From the NCBI RefSeq assembly GCF_001269385.1, contig NZ_CXOO01000026.1:62001-126000 (forward strand): a stretch of DNA of 64,000 nucleotides, in the 5' to 3' direction. The notes beneath the pieces are model-generated. The model was not told where the DNA came from and made no database searches. It saw nothing but the letters and a program-made list of their open reading frames with translations. Positions 27,225 to 35,627 of the stretch are shown here, one piece after another (position 1 is the first letter of the stretch; every line of letters begins with the position of its first letter). The DNA is from Limnohabitans sp. DM1 (GTDB lineage: Bacteria > Pseudomonadota > Gammaproteobacteria > Burkholderiales > Burkholderiaceae_C). Both the position numbers and the translations under genes were made by a program.

Positions 27225-28241
27225 TCAAACAGGACACGCATTGTTTGTCACGTAATCGTGTACCTTGATCTTTCCACTGACGATGTCTTCTTCTGCTTTT
27301 TTCAAGCGTGCAGCCAACTCCTTGGAGATGAATTTTTGATTGTGCTCATCCATCGCCAAACTGATGCCTTTATTGGACAAACCGTAAGTCACCACGCCTG
27401 ACTTCCACTGCTGTTGACGTACCATTTTGAAAGCCTCGTACAAAGCCGTGTCCACATGTTTAACCATGGAGGTCAACATCGTCCCTGGATGCAAGTGGTT
27501 CTGATTGGAATCAACGCCAATGGCAAAACGGCCCTTGTCCTTAGCGGCTTGCAGAACACCCGTACCCGTATTGCCAGCAGCAGCAAAAATCACATCTACA
27601 CCTCGGTCAAATTGACTGATGGCCAACTCGCCACCCCGTGTTGGGTCCCTAAAGGCAGCAGGCGTCGTTCCCACCATGTTGGTAATTACCTCAATTTTGG
27701 GGTTGTAATATTTGGCACCTTGCGAATAGCCGCAGCCAAAACGACGAATCAACGGCTGGTCCATACCACCGACAAAACCGACCTTAGATGCCTTACTCGA
27801 AGACGCGGCGGAAATACCAGCCAAAAATGAGCCTTCTTCTTCACGGAACATGGCACTCTGAACATTAGGGTAGTCAGCTTCTGGTTTGACATTCACCAGC
27901 ACAAATTTGACGTCGGGAAACTCTGGTGCAAGCTTGCCTACGATGGTGCGCTGCGCGAAACCCGTAGCAAAAATCACCGTCGCACCGCGCCGGATCAAAT
28001 TGCGGAAAATTTGTTCACGCTGACTGTCTGCAGTCACTTCGGCTTCGAGGTATGCCACATTGAAATCCTTCTTGAACCGCTCTGCGCCATCGAACGCAGA
28101 CTGGTTGAAAGATTTGTCATGTTTGCCGCCCATGTCGAAGATGACTGCTGGGGTAAATGACTGCGCTTGAACAGATGTCAGCGAAACAGTTATGCATGCA
28201 CATGTGATCGTACTGATCAGATAGCGACGAGTTGATTTCAT
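27225..28241 (-). CDS. BMP-family periplasmic substrate-binding protein, second transporter
   Basis: A 338-residue protein with a Sec signal peptide (MKSTRRYLISTITCACITVS, then a cut near VQAQS). A cysteine lies in the hydrophobic part but no proper lipobox precedes the mature end, so it is probably soluble periplasmic, unlike the lipoprotein at 11041. BMP motifs: VIFDMGGKHDKSFNQSAFDGAERF, IFATGFAQRT, FREEEGSFLAGI and GVDSNQNHLHPG. It is the first gene of the deoxynucleoside operon, divergent from a LysR gene. Confidence 0.92.
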   Translation of the reverse strand: MKSTRRYLISTITCACITVSLTSVQAQSFTPAVIFDMGGKHDKSFNQSAFDGAERFKKDFNVAYLEAEVTADSQREQIFRNLIRRGATVIFATGFAQRTIVGKLAPEFPDVKFVLVNVKPEADYPNVQSAMFREEEGSFLAGISAASSSKASKVGFVGGMDQPLIRRFGCGYSQGAKYYNPKIEVITNMVGTTPAAFRDPTRGGELAISQFDRGVDVIFAAAGNTGTGVLQAAKDKGRFAIGVDSNQNHLHPGTMLTSMVKHVDTALYEAFKMVRQQQWKSGVVTYGLSNKGISLAMDEHNQKFISKELAARLKKAEEDIVSGKIKVHDYVTNNACPV

Positions 28242-28302
28242 AGTTGTCTCCTTGTGGGTCGGTTGAAAATTTCAGTCGATGATGCCCCCCTGCAATCCAT
28301 AC

Positions 28303-28321
28303 GACAAATATTATTTTTGTC
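28303..28321. promoter_or_regulatory. LysR-type operator candidate in the divergent promoter
   Basis: GACAAA and TTTGTC are separated by TATTATT, and the palindrome extends imperfectly outward (ATAC/CTAT). It lies in the 120-base spacer between the binding-protein gene and the divergent LysR gene, the normal place for the regulator's binding site. Confidence 0.55.
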
Positions 28322-28361
28322 TATCATTCATATTCTTAAACTATGACGATTCGGGTAAACC

Positions 28362-29243
28362 ATGACTTTTGATCTGCGTTCCATGCGCTATTTCGTCGCT
28401 GTTGCTGAAGAGCTGAACATCTCTAAAGCTGCTGAACGCCTGCACATCAGCCAGCCACCTCTCAGCCTTCAGATACAGCGACTTGAAGATGAGCTTGGCT
28501 TCCAGTTGCTACAACGTCACAAACGTGGTGTGACACTCACCCATGCAGGTCAAGCTCTCGCGCAAGAAGCCAAAGCAGTCATGTCACGTATGGTGCAAGC
28601 TGTAGATACCGTGCAACAAATCGGACGCGGCGAGTTGGGACGACTACAAATAGGCATCATTGGTTCGGCCATGTGGGGAGACTTTCCCAACTTGATACAG
28701 CGTTTCACGCAAAGCTATCCGGAAGTTGCTTGGGGTCTCCAGGAACTGAATCCATCAGGACAAATTTCCGCATTGGAAGACAAGCGGATAGACATTGGCT
28801 TTTGGCGCGGCGTAGACACCAAAGCCCCTCACTTCGAAAGCGTGCTGGTCTCCCAAGAAGAGGTTCATGTGGCTGTCAACAACGACCATCCGCTTTGTCA
28901 GAAGTCACGACTTCAACTGTCGGACTTGGCCAACGAAAATTTTTTGAGCATGCACACCGCCTATTCTGACTTCGCTGCCTATCTCAACCGCTGTTGCCTA
29001 AAACAGGGTTTTGAGCCACATATTTTTCAACATGCCAATGAACCGCAAACCTTACTGGCCATGGTGAGTGCTGGGATGGGCATCACGCTTTTGCCTCAAT
29101 CACTTTCCAAAATCAGATGGCCTAAAGTGAAATTTCTACGGCTCCATAAAAATGCGCCTTCAGCTGATCTGTATCTTTTTTACAGAAAAGATGAACTGTC
29201 GCCGGTCGTGAACAAGTTTGTACAGATGATCAAAAAGCGTTGA
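28362..29243 (+). CDS. LysR-family regulator of the deoxynucleoside operon
   Basis: A 293-residue LysR protein starting MTFDLRSMRYFVAVAEELN, with the HTH ISKAAERLHISQPPLSLQI at about 18-37 and a normal effector-binding domain. It is divergent from the transporter and deo genes and shares the spacer with the palindrome at 28303, so it most likely controls them. Its base composition resembles the AT-richer block rather than xdhA. Confidence 0.9.
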   Translation: MTFDLRSMRYFVAVAEELNISKAAERLHISQPPLSLQIQRLEDELGFQLLQRHKRGVTLTHAGQALAQEAKAVMSRMVQAVDTVQQIGRGELGRLQIGIIGSAMWGDFPNLIQRFTQSYPEVAWGLQELNPSGQISALEDKRIDIGFWRGVDTKAPHFESVLVSQEEVHVAVNNDHPLCQKSRLQLSDLANENFLSMHTAYSDFAAYLNRCCLKQGFEPHIFQHANEPQTLLAMVSAGMGITLLPQSLSKIRWPKVKFLRLHKNAPSADLYLFYRKDELSPVVNKFVQMIKKR

Positions 29244-29377
29244 GCACGCAACAACAATCTTTGGCATCCAAATCGTTTATAGACACTGCAGACCATGCCT
29301 CAAACTCAATAATCTATATCTGAAATTTTGCATACTCCCCAAGAGGGTTTGCACTAGCATGCGGCACGCTATGGACC

Positions 29378-30856
29378 ATGCTCATGAATAACCTTCATCA
29401 CCCGAATTTTGAAACACCTCTGCGCTTTTGGCACCGCGATGCGGTGGTTGAGCGCCATCACATACCCCCAGACCGCACCCTGCTCGACCTCCTGCGCGAG
29501 GACCTGCGCCTCACCGCCACCAAAGAGGGCTGTGCCGCAGGCGACTGCGGGGCCTGCACCGTGGTGGTGGCCGAGGCGGTGGACGGGTGCTTGCATTACC
29601 GCGCCGTCAACAGTTGCATCAAGCCTGCACAGGCCATTGATGGCATGGCCTTGTGGACGGCCGCTGATCTGGCCCAGAGCGACGGCACGCTGCACCCGGT
29701 GCAGCAAGCCATGGTGGCGTGTCACGGCTCGCAATGCGGCTTTTGCACGCCCGGTTTTGTGATGAGCCTGTTTGCGCTTTACCAGCGCACGGTGGCGCAG
29801 GGCCAGGCCGTCGACAGCCACAGCGCCCACGAAGCTCTGTCGGGCAACCTGTGCCGCTGCACCGGCTACCGGCCCATCGTGCAGGCCGCTTGCAGCTTGC
29901 AGGCCGATGCCGCGCAGGCCGTGGATGAGAAGCCCATCGTGGCGGCGCTGCACCAGCTGGCGGCCACCCCCCAAACCGATGGCGATTACCTGCGCCCAAT
30001 CACCCTGCCCGCTTTGCTGCAAGCCCGCGCCCAGCACCCGCAAGCGCAGCTGATCGCCGGGGCCACCGACGCCGGGCTGTGGATCACGCAGGGCCTGCGC
30101 CGCCTGCCGCAAATCATTGACCTGACCCGCGTGGCTGAGCTGCGACGGGTGGAGCGCTACCCGCAACACATCGCCATTGGCGCGGCGGTGAATTTGCAAG
30201 ACGCGTTTGAGGCGCTGGCCGTTGACCGGCCAGTGGTCGCGCCCTTTGGCGAGCGCTTCGCGGGCTGGCCGGTGCGCCAGTCGGGCACGCTGGGCGGCAA
30301 CGTGGCCAACGGCTCGCCGATTGGCGACAGCATGCCGCTCTTGATCGCGCTGGGTGCGCAGGTGGTGCTCATGGCCCACCGAAAGGGAAAAGTCGTGCAC
30401 CGCCATGTGCCGCTGGACCGGTTCTACACCGGCTACCGCCAAAGCCTGCTGGCCGCCGACGAGGTACTGGCCTGGGTGGTGGTGCCCCGCCCTGCCCCCG
30501 GCGAATGGCTGGGCGCTTACAAGGTGTCCAAACGGCAAGAAGACGACATCTCGGCCGTGTGCTTGGCGGTGCAGCTGCATGTGCAAGATGGTCACATCAC
30601 CACAGCCCGCATCGGCGCAGGCGGTGTGGCCGCCACGCCCGCACGGGCGGTGCAGACCGAGGCCGCGCTGATCGGCCAGCCTTGGAACGAAACCACTCTG
30701 GCAGCGGCACAACAAGCCATCGCACAAGAGTTTTCACCGCTCAGCGATTTGCGCGCCAGCGCCGATTACCGCAGAACCATCTTGGGCCAACTGCTGCGCC
30801 GCGCCTGGCTGGAGAGCACAGGGTACAAGACCATTCGACTGGAGGCACTCGCATGA
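29378..30856 (+). CDS. xdhA: Xanthine dehydrogenase, small subunit (2Fe-2S and FAD)
   Basis: A 492-residue subunit. The first [2Fe-2S] cluster uses Cys52, Cys57, Cys60 and Cys80 (EGCAAGDCGAC, VNSC). The second uses Cys120, Cys123, Cys159 and Cys161 (GSQCGFCTPGF, CRCTGY). The FAD domain contains LIAGATDAGLWIT and SGTLGGNVANGSPIGD. With XdhB it oxidises hypoxanthine and xanthine to urate in the cytoplasm. ATG 29378 is used; ATG 29384 is an equal alternative. It overlaps xdhB by ATGA. GC content jumps up here relative to the genes before it. Confidence 0.95.
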   Translation: MLMNNLHHPNFETPLRFWHRDAVVERHHIPPDRTLLDLLREDLRLTATKEGCAAGDCGACTVVVAEAVDGCLHYRAVNSCIKPAQAIDGMALWTAADLAQSDGTLHPVQQAMVACHGSQCGFCTPGFVMSLFALYQRTVAQGQAVDSHSAHEALSGNLCRCTGYRPIVQAACSLQADAAQAVDEKPIVAALHQLAATPQTDGDYLRPITLPALLQARAQHPQAQLIAGATDAGLWITQGLRRLPQIIDLTRVAELRRVERYPQHIAIGAAVNLQDAFEALAVDRPVVAPFGERFAGWPVRQSGTLGGNVANGSPIGDSMPLLIALGAQVVLMAHRKGKVVHRHVPLDRFYTGYRQSLLAADEVLAWVVVPRPAPGEWLGAYKVSKRQEDDISAVCLAVQLHVQDGHITTARIGAGGVAATPARAVQTEAALIGQPWNETTLAAAQQAIAQEFSPLSDLRASADYRRTILGQLLRRAWLESTGYKTIRLEALA

Positions 30857-33144
30857 ACACGCCATCCAACACCCAAAGCAGCACCCACCGCTTCCACGAA
30901 AGCGCCACCGCGCAGGTGCAAGGCCGCGCCAGCTACATCGACGACCTGCCGCTGATGGAGGGCACGCTGCACGCCGCCCCGCTGATGAGCCCGGTGGCCA
31001 ATGCGCAGCTGATCGACATGGACCTAGAGGCGGTGTTGGCCGCGCCCGGCGTGGCAGGGGTGGTCACCACGCAAGACATTCCCGGTGACCCACTGCTGGC
31101 GACCTTTGTGCACGACGAAACCATTTTTGCCGGGCCGCAGCTCATGCATGTGGGCCAGGTGATGGGCTTGGTGGTGGGGCACAGCCACACGCAAGCACGG
31201 CAAGCCGCCCGCCAAATGCGGCTGCAAACCACACAAGCCACGCCCTTGCTGCATGCACGAGAGGCCCAACAAGCGGGCAGCTTTGTGCTGCCCCAAGTCA
31301 CGGTGCAACGCGGCGATGCAGCGCAGGGGCTGGCCCAAGCCCCGCACCGCTTGCAAGGCTCGTTGGAGATCGGTGGGCAAGAACACTTTTATTTGGAAAG
31401 CCAGATCGCCTATGCGATTCCGCAAGACAACGGTCAATGGCTGATACACAGCGGCACGCAGCACCCCGGCGAAGTGCAGCACTGGGTGGCGCACGCGCTG
31501 CACATCCCGCTGTCGCAGGTGCGGGTGGTGTGCCGGCGCATGGGCGGCGGCTTTGGCGGCAAAGAAACTCAGGCCGGGCATTTGGCCGTGTGGGCCGCGC
31601 TGGCCGCGCACAAGTTCGGTCGACCGGTCAAGATGCGGCTGGACCGGGGCGACGACATCCTGATCACCGGCAAACGTCACCCCTTCAGCCACGACTGGCA
31701 AGTGGGCTTTGATGCAGATGGCCGCGTGCTGGGTTTGGATTCGGTGCAGTTGGTCCACTGCGGCCACAGCGCCGACCTGAGCGGCCCGGTGGCCGACCGC
31801 GCGATCTTCCACACCGACAACGCCTACTACCTGAGCGACCTTCACATCACTTCGCAGCGCTGCAAAACCCACACCCAAAGCCACACCGCGTTTCGCGGCT
31901 TTGGCGGGCCGCAAGGTGTGCTGCTCATCGAGACCGTCATGGGGGACATCGCCCGCCACCTCGGCGTGGACGCGCTCGATGTGCGCTTGGCCAACCTGTA
32001 CGGTGTGGGGGAGCGCGACACCACGCCTTACGGCATGAAGGTCGAAGACAACATCCTGCACCCGCTGATGACGCAACTGGCCGAGCGCTGCGATTACCGC
32101 GCACGCCGCCAAGCCATCAGCGATTGGAACGCCCAGCACAGCGTGATCAAAAAAGGCCTGGCCCTCACCCCGGTCAAGTTCGGCATCAGCTTCACCGCCA
32201 CGCAGTTCAACCAAGCGGGGGCGGTGGTTTCGGTCTACACCGACGGCAGCGTGCGCGTGAACCACGGCGGCACCGAAATGGGCCAGGGCCTGCACACCAA
32301 GGTGTGTGGCTTGGTGGCCCGCGTGCTGGGCCTGCCCGCCGCTCAAGTGCAGGCCAGCGCCAGCGACACCGACCAAGTGGCCAACGCCAGCGCCACGGCT
32401 GCGTCCAGCGGCACCGACCTCAATGGCCGCGCCGCCGAAAACGCCGCGCTGCAGGTGCGCCAAAACATCGCCGCCTGCATCGCCAAGGCCGATGCTTGCA
32501 GCGCTGATACCGTGCGTTTTGAAGGCGGGCAGGTCATCACCCCCGTGCGCCAGCGCAGCTTCACCGAAGCCGTTCAATACGCCTACGGCCAGCGCGTGCA
32601 GCTGTGGAGCGACGGCTTTTACGCCACACCCAAAATCCACTACGACCGCACCACCCTGACCGGCCGGCCGTTTTATTACTTCGCCTACGGCGCGGCCTGC
32701 AGCGAGGTGGCCATCGACACCTTGACAGGCGAGTACCGCGTGCTGCGCACCGACATCCTGCACGACGTGGGGCATTCGCTGCACCCCGAGATCGACATCG
32801 GCCAGATCGAAGGCGGCTTCGCCCAAGGCCTGGGCTGGCTCACCACCGAAGAGCTGGTCTGGAACGCCCAAGGCGAGCTGCTCACCAAGGGCGCCAGCAC
32901 CTACAAAATCCCCACCGCCGCCGACATGCCCGCGCAACTCAACATCGACCTGTGGCACGAGGCCAACCGCGAGGACAACGTGGGCGGCAGCAAAGCCGTG
33001 GGCGAGCCGCCCTTCATGCTGGCCATCAGTGTGTTCGAGGCCCTGCGCGACGCCATCGGCGCCACGCGCCCTGGCCGCACGCCCATCCACCTCGACACCC
33101 CTGCCACACCCGAGCGCGTGCTGAACGCTATCCTTGCCCCATGA
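30853..33144 (+). CDS. xdhB: Xanthine dehydrogenase, molybdenum-binding large subunit
   Basis: A 763-residue molybdopterin subunit. Motifs in order: RMGGGFGGKETQ, HTAFRGFGGPQGV, NHGGTEMGQGLHTK and GGSKAVGEPPFML, whose Glu718 is the catalytic base. The ATG at 30853 gives MNTPSNTQSSTHRF and overlaps xdhA by four bases; the longer frame from 30505 lies inside xdhA. The cofactor-sulfurating chaperone XdhC, usually the next gene, is not present here. Confidence 0.95.
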   Translation: MNTPSNTQSSTHRFHESATAQVQGRASYIDDLPLMEGTLHAAPLMSPVANAQLIDMDLEAVLAAPGVAGVVTTQDIPGDPLLATFVHDETIFAGPQLMHVGQVMGLVVGHSHTQARQAARQMRLQTTQATPLLHAREAQQAGSFVLPQVTVQRGDAAQGLAQAPHRLQGSLEIGGQEHFYLESQIAYAIPQDNGQWLIHSGTQHPGEVQHWVAHALHIPLSQVRVVCRRMGGGFGGKETQAGHLAVWAALAAHKFGRPVKMRLDRGDDILITGKRHPFSHDWQVGFDADGRVLGLDSVQLVHCGHSADLSGPVADRAIFHTDNAYYLSDLHITSQRCKTHTQSHTAFRGFGGPQGVLLIETVMGDIARHLGVDALDVRLANLYGVGERDTTPYGMKVEDNILHPLMTQLAERCDYRARRQAISDWNAQHSVIKKGLALTPVKFGISFTATQFNQAGAVVSVYTDGSVRVNHGGTEMGQGLHTKVCGLVARVLGLPAAQVQASASDTDQVANASATAASSGTDLNGRAAENAALQVRQNIAACIAKADACSADTVRFEGGQVITPVRQRSFTEAVQYAYGQRVQLWSDGFYATPKIHYDRTTLTGRPFYYFAYGAACSEVAIDTLTGEYRVLRTDILHDVGHSLHPEIDIGQIEGGFAQGLGWLTTEELVWNAQGELLTKGASTYKIPTAADMPAQLNIDLWHEANREDNVGGSKAVGEPPFMLAISVFEALRDAIGATRPGRTPIHLDTPATPERVLNAILAP

Positions 33145-33223
33145 CAGTCGCTGAACGGACATCATTCTTTGACTCCCCCAGCCCTTTGGGGGGGTTAAGC
33201 GAAAGGTCAATGGCGCGCCTTGA

Positions 33224-33298
33224 TGTAGGAGCCCACCCTGTGGGCGATGGACTTGGGACACGCCCCAAAAACCATCGCCCACGGGGTGGGCTCCTACA
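33224..33298. repeat. 27-bp-arm hairpin (REP-like, TGTAGGAGCCCACCC type)
   Basis: Arms 33224-33250 and 33272-33298 start TGTAGGAGCCCACCC and end GGGTGGGCTCCTACA. They pair along 27 bases with a single G-T. It fills the gap between xdhB and guaD, and differs in sequence from family A apart from the outer TGTAGG. The 33145-33223 part also holds a CCCCC/GGGGG stem without a T-run. Confidence 0.8.
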
Positions 33299-33370
33299 GG
33301 TTCGTTGAGGTCACATCCCCATCCAATTTTGCAAACCTTTTTTTTACCTGTTTTGATCACGAGCCTGCCC

Positions 33371-34705
33371 ATGCAACACGCCCCCCAACCGACCGAATGC
33401 CAAGGCTGGCGCGCAGGCCTGCTGTGGTTTCCTGACTCGACCCAGGCGCAAGCCCAGCACGAAACCGATGGCCTGCTGGTCACAGCCCGCGAAGCCGATG
33501 GCATCGTGCGCATTCAGGCCATCGGCTCTTACCGCGATCTCGCCCCGCACTACCCCGACCTGCCTGTGACCCACTGGCCAGGCCTGTGCATCGCGCCTGG
33601 CTTTGTCGATTTGCACATCCATTACCCCCAAACCGATGTGATCGGCTCGCCCGCCGATGGCCTGCTGCCTTGGCTGGAGCACTACACCTTCCCGCACGAA
33701 AAGCATTTTTCAGAGCCTGCCTACGCCCATGAAGTGACCGCATTTTTCATGGACGAGCTGGTGCGCCACGGCGTGACGACCGCGCTTTGCTTTGCCACCG
33801 CCCACCCCGAGTCGGTGGATGTGTTCATGGCCGAGGCGCAAAAGCGCCACCTGCGCATGATCACCGGCAAGGTGCTTCAAGACCGCCACAGCCCCAACGG
33901 CCTGCGCGACACCGACACCGCCTTGAGCCTGCGCCAGACCGAAGAGTTGATCCGCCGCTGGCACGGCGTGGATCGCCTGGGCTATGCCATCACCCCCCGC
34001 TTTGCGCCCACCAGCACCCGCGAGCAACTGCATGGCGCAGGCGAGATCGCGCAGCAGTTTCCGGATGTGTGGATCCAGTCGCATGTGGCCGAAAACCTCG
34101 ACGAAATCCGCTGGGTGCACGAACTTTTTCCCGAGGCGCGCAGTTATCTGGATGTGTACGACCGCGCAGGCCTGCTACGCCAGCGCTCGGTGTATGCGCA
34201 CTGCATTTACCTGGACGACACCGACCGCAGACGCATGGCAGAAGTGGGCGCAACAGCCGCCGTCAGCCCCACCAGCAACCTGTTTCTGGGCAGTGGATTC
34301 TTCGACTACACCGCCTCGGACGCAGCCGGTCTGCGCTACGGCCTCGCCAGCGATGTGGGCGGCGGCACCAGCTTCAGCCCCTTCCACACCATGCACGCGG
34401 CCTACACCGTGGCCCGGCAAAGTGTGGGCCGTCCGGGCATCAGCCTGGCACCCGAACACCTGTGGTGGCAACACACAGCAGGTGCCGCGGCCGCGCTGGA
34501 CCTGGGCGGAAAAGTCGGCAACCTGCTGCCCGGCTGCGAAGCCGACTTTGTGGTGATCAACCCCCAAGCCACGCCCCTGCTGGCCCGGCGCACGGCGCAA
34601 ACCGAGACCCTGGCCGAATGGCTGTTCGCGATGATCGTGCTGGGCGATGAGCGCTTGATTGCGCACACCGTGGTGCAGGGGCAGCCAATCAACATCAACG
34701 AGTAG
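33371..34705 (+). CDS. guaD: Guanine deaminase
   Basis: A 444-residue amidohydrolase that turns guanine into xanthine, the substrate of the upstream XdhAB. The zinc-binding HIHYPQTDVIGSPADGLLPW is the guanine deaminase signature. IQSHVAEN, VYAHCIYLDD and LASDVGGGTSFS provide the further metal and catalytic residues. ATG 33371 starts MQHAPQPTECQGWRAGLLWF; the frame to 33305 is unrelated. The TAG stop lies inside the first GTAGGTCG of the downstream repeat array. Confidence 0.94.
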   Translation: MQHAPQPTECQGWRAGLLWFPDSTQAQAQHETDGLLVTAREADGIVRIQAIGSYRDLAPHYPDLPVTHWPGLCIAPGFVDLHIHYPQTDVIGSPADGLLPWLEHYTFPHEKHFSEPAYAHEVTAFFMDELVRHGVTTALCFATAHPESVDVFMAEAQKRHLRMITGKVLQDRHSPNGLRDTDTALSLRQTEELIRRWHGVDRLGYAITPRFAPTSTREQLHGAGEIAQQFPDVWIQSHVAENLDEIRWVHELFPEARSYLDVYDRAGLLRQRSVYAHCIYLDDTDRRRMAEVGATAAVSPTSNLFLGSGFFDYTASDAAGLRYGLASDVGGGTSFSPFHTMHAAYTVARQSVGRPGISLAPEHLWWQHTAGAAAALDLGGKVGNLLPGCEADFVVINPQATPLLARRTAQTETLAEWLFAMIVLGDERLIAHTVVQGQPININE

Positions 34706-35595
34706 GTCGACGTCAACAGAGTCGACATGGGCCTGCGCCGAAGCGTCCAAGCGTCGGACCGGACGGTGCCGACCTACAGGGAGCCACGCTGTCCTGTAGG
34801 TCGGTACTCGAAGAGTCCGACGTTGCTGGCTCAAGCACCTCAGCCGAAACCAAATCAGGAGGCCAGGCTCTGGGGTCAATGTCGGGGTCTTCGACCGCCG
34901 ACCTACGGGACGGGGAGCCACGCTGTCCTGTAGGTCGGTACTCAAAGAGTCCGACGTTGCTGGCTCAAGCACCTCAGCCGAAACCAAATCAGGAGGCCAG
35001 GCTCTGGGGTCAATGTCGGGGTCTTCGACCGCCGACCTACGGGGAGCCACGCTGTCCTGTAGGTCGGTACTCAAAGAGTCCGACGTTGCTGGCTCAAGCA
35101 CCTCGGCCGAAACCAAATCGGGAGCCCTGACTCAAGGGTCAAAGTCGGGGTCTTCGACCACCGACCTACGGGGAGCCACGCTGTTCCGTAGGTCGGTACT
35201 CGAAGAGTCCGACGTTGCTGGCTCAAGCACCTCGGCCGAAACCAAATCGGGAGCCCTGACTCAAAGCTCAGTGTCGGGGTCTTCGACCGCCGACCTACGA
35301 AAGATCGGGCTGCTCCGTAGGTCGGTACTCGAAGAGTCCGACGTTGCTGGCTCAAGCACCTCAGCCGAAACCAAATCGGGAGCCCTGGCTCAAAGGTCAG
35401 TGCGGGGTCTTCGACCGCCGACCTACGAAAACCCACAGGCCTTGCCCTGTAGGTCGGTACTCGAAGAGTCCGACGTTTGCGCGCTTGGGCGCTATATTGA
35501 TTCAACTATTGCGGGCTTCAGCAGGCCCATGTCGGGGTCTTCGACCACCGACCTACGAAAACCCACAGTTGGGGTCTGCGACCGCCGATCTACAA
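34702..35595. repeat. Tandem array of family A elements, about six units of 129-134 bp
   Basis: Left arms GTAGGTCGGTACTC start at 34796, 34930, 35059, 35188, 35317 and 35449; a divergent first unit starts at 34702 and a partial one ends near 35595. Spacings are 134, 129, 129, 129 and 132. Each unit runs from GTAGGTCGG to CCGACCTAC, with inner AGAGTCCGAC and GTCGGGGTCT, so about 26-base arms can pair at about 21 positions. The loop of about 60 bases is conserved (GCTGGCTCAAGCACC, GCCGAAACCAAATC). Units are joined by GGGAGCCACGCTGT or similar linkers. The last unit has a different loop. No gene is evident inside. Confidence 0.9.
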
Positions 35596-35627
35596 AAAAC
35601 CCTGCAAGAGCTGATCGACAATACGGC

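Noticed and set aside
33145..33370. Short remnant of xdhC between xdhB and guaD
   Set aside because: No frame shows XdhC wording; only hairpin sequence is visible.
31024..33513. Minus-strand frame of 829 residues opposite xdhB
   Set aside because: It is a shadow of xdhB with random composition rich in His, Gly and Val.
34175..35505. Long minus- and plus-strand reading frames through the repeat array as repeat proteins
   Set aside because: They are open only because the unit length is a multiple of three; several frames are open at once, no ribosome binding site is seen, and the DNA shows hairpin rather than codon constraint.
34702..35595. CRISPR array
   Set aside because: The units are about 130 bp, similar along their full length, with no unique spacers, and no cas genes are nearby.
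34702..35595. Integron attC cassette array
   Set aside because: No RYYYAAC/GTTRRRY core sites, no cassette genes and no integrase in the window.
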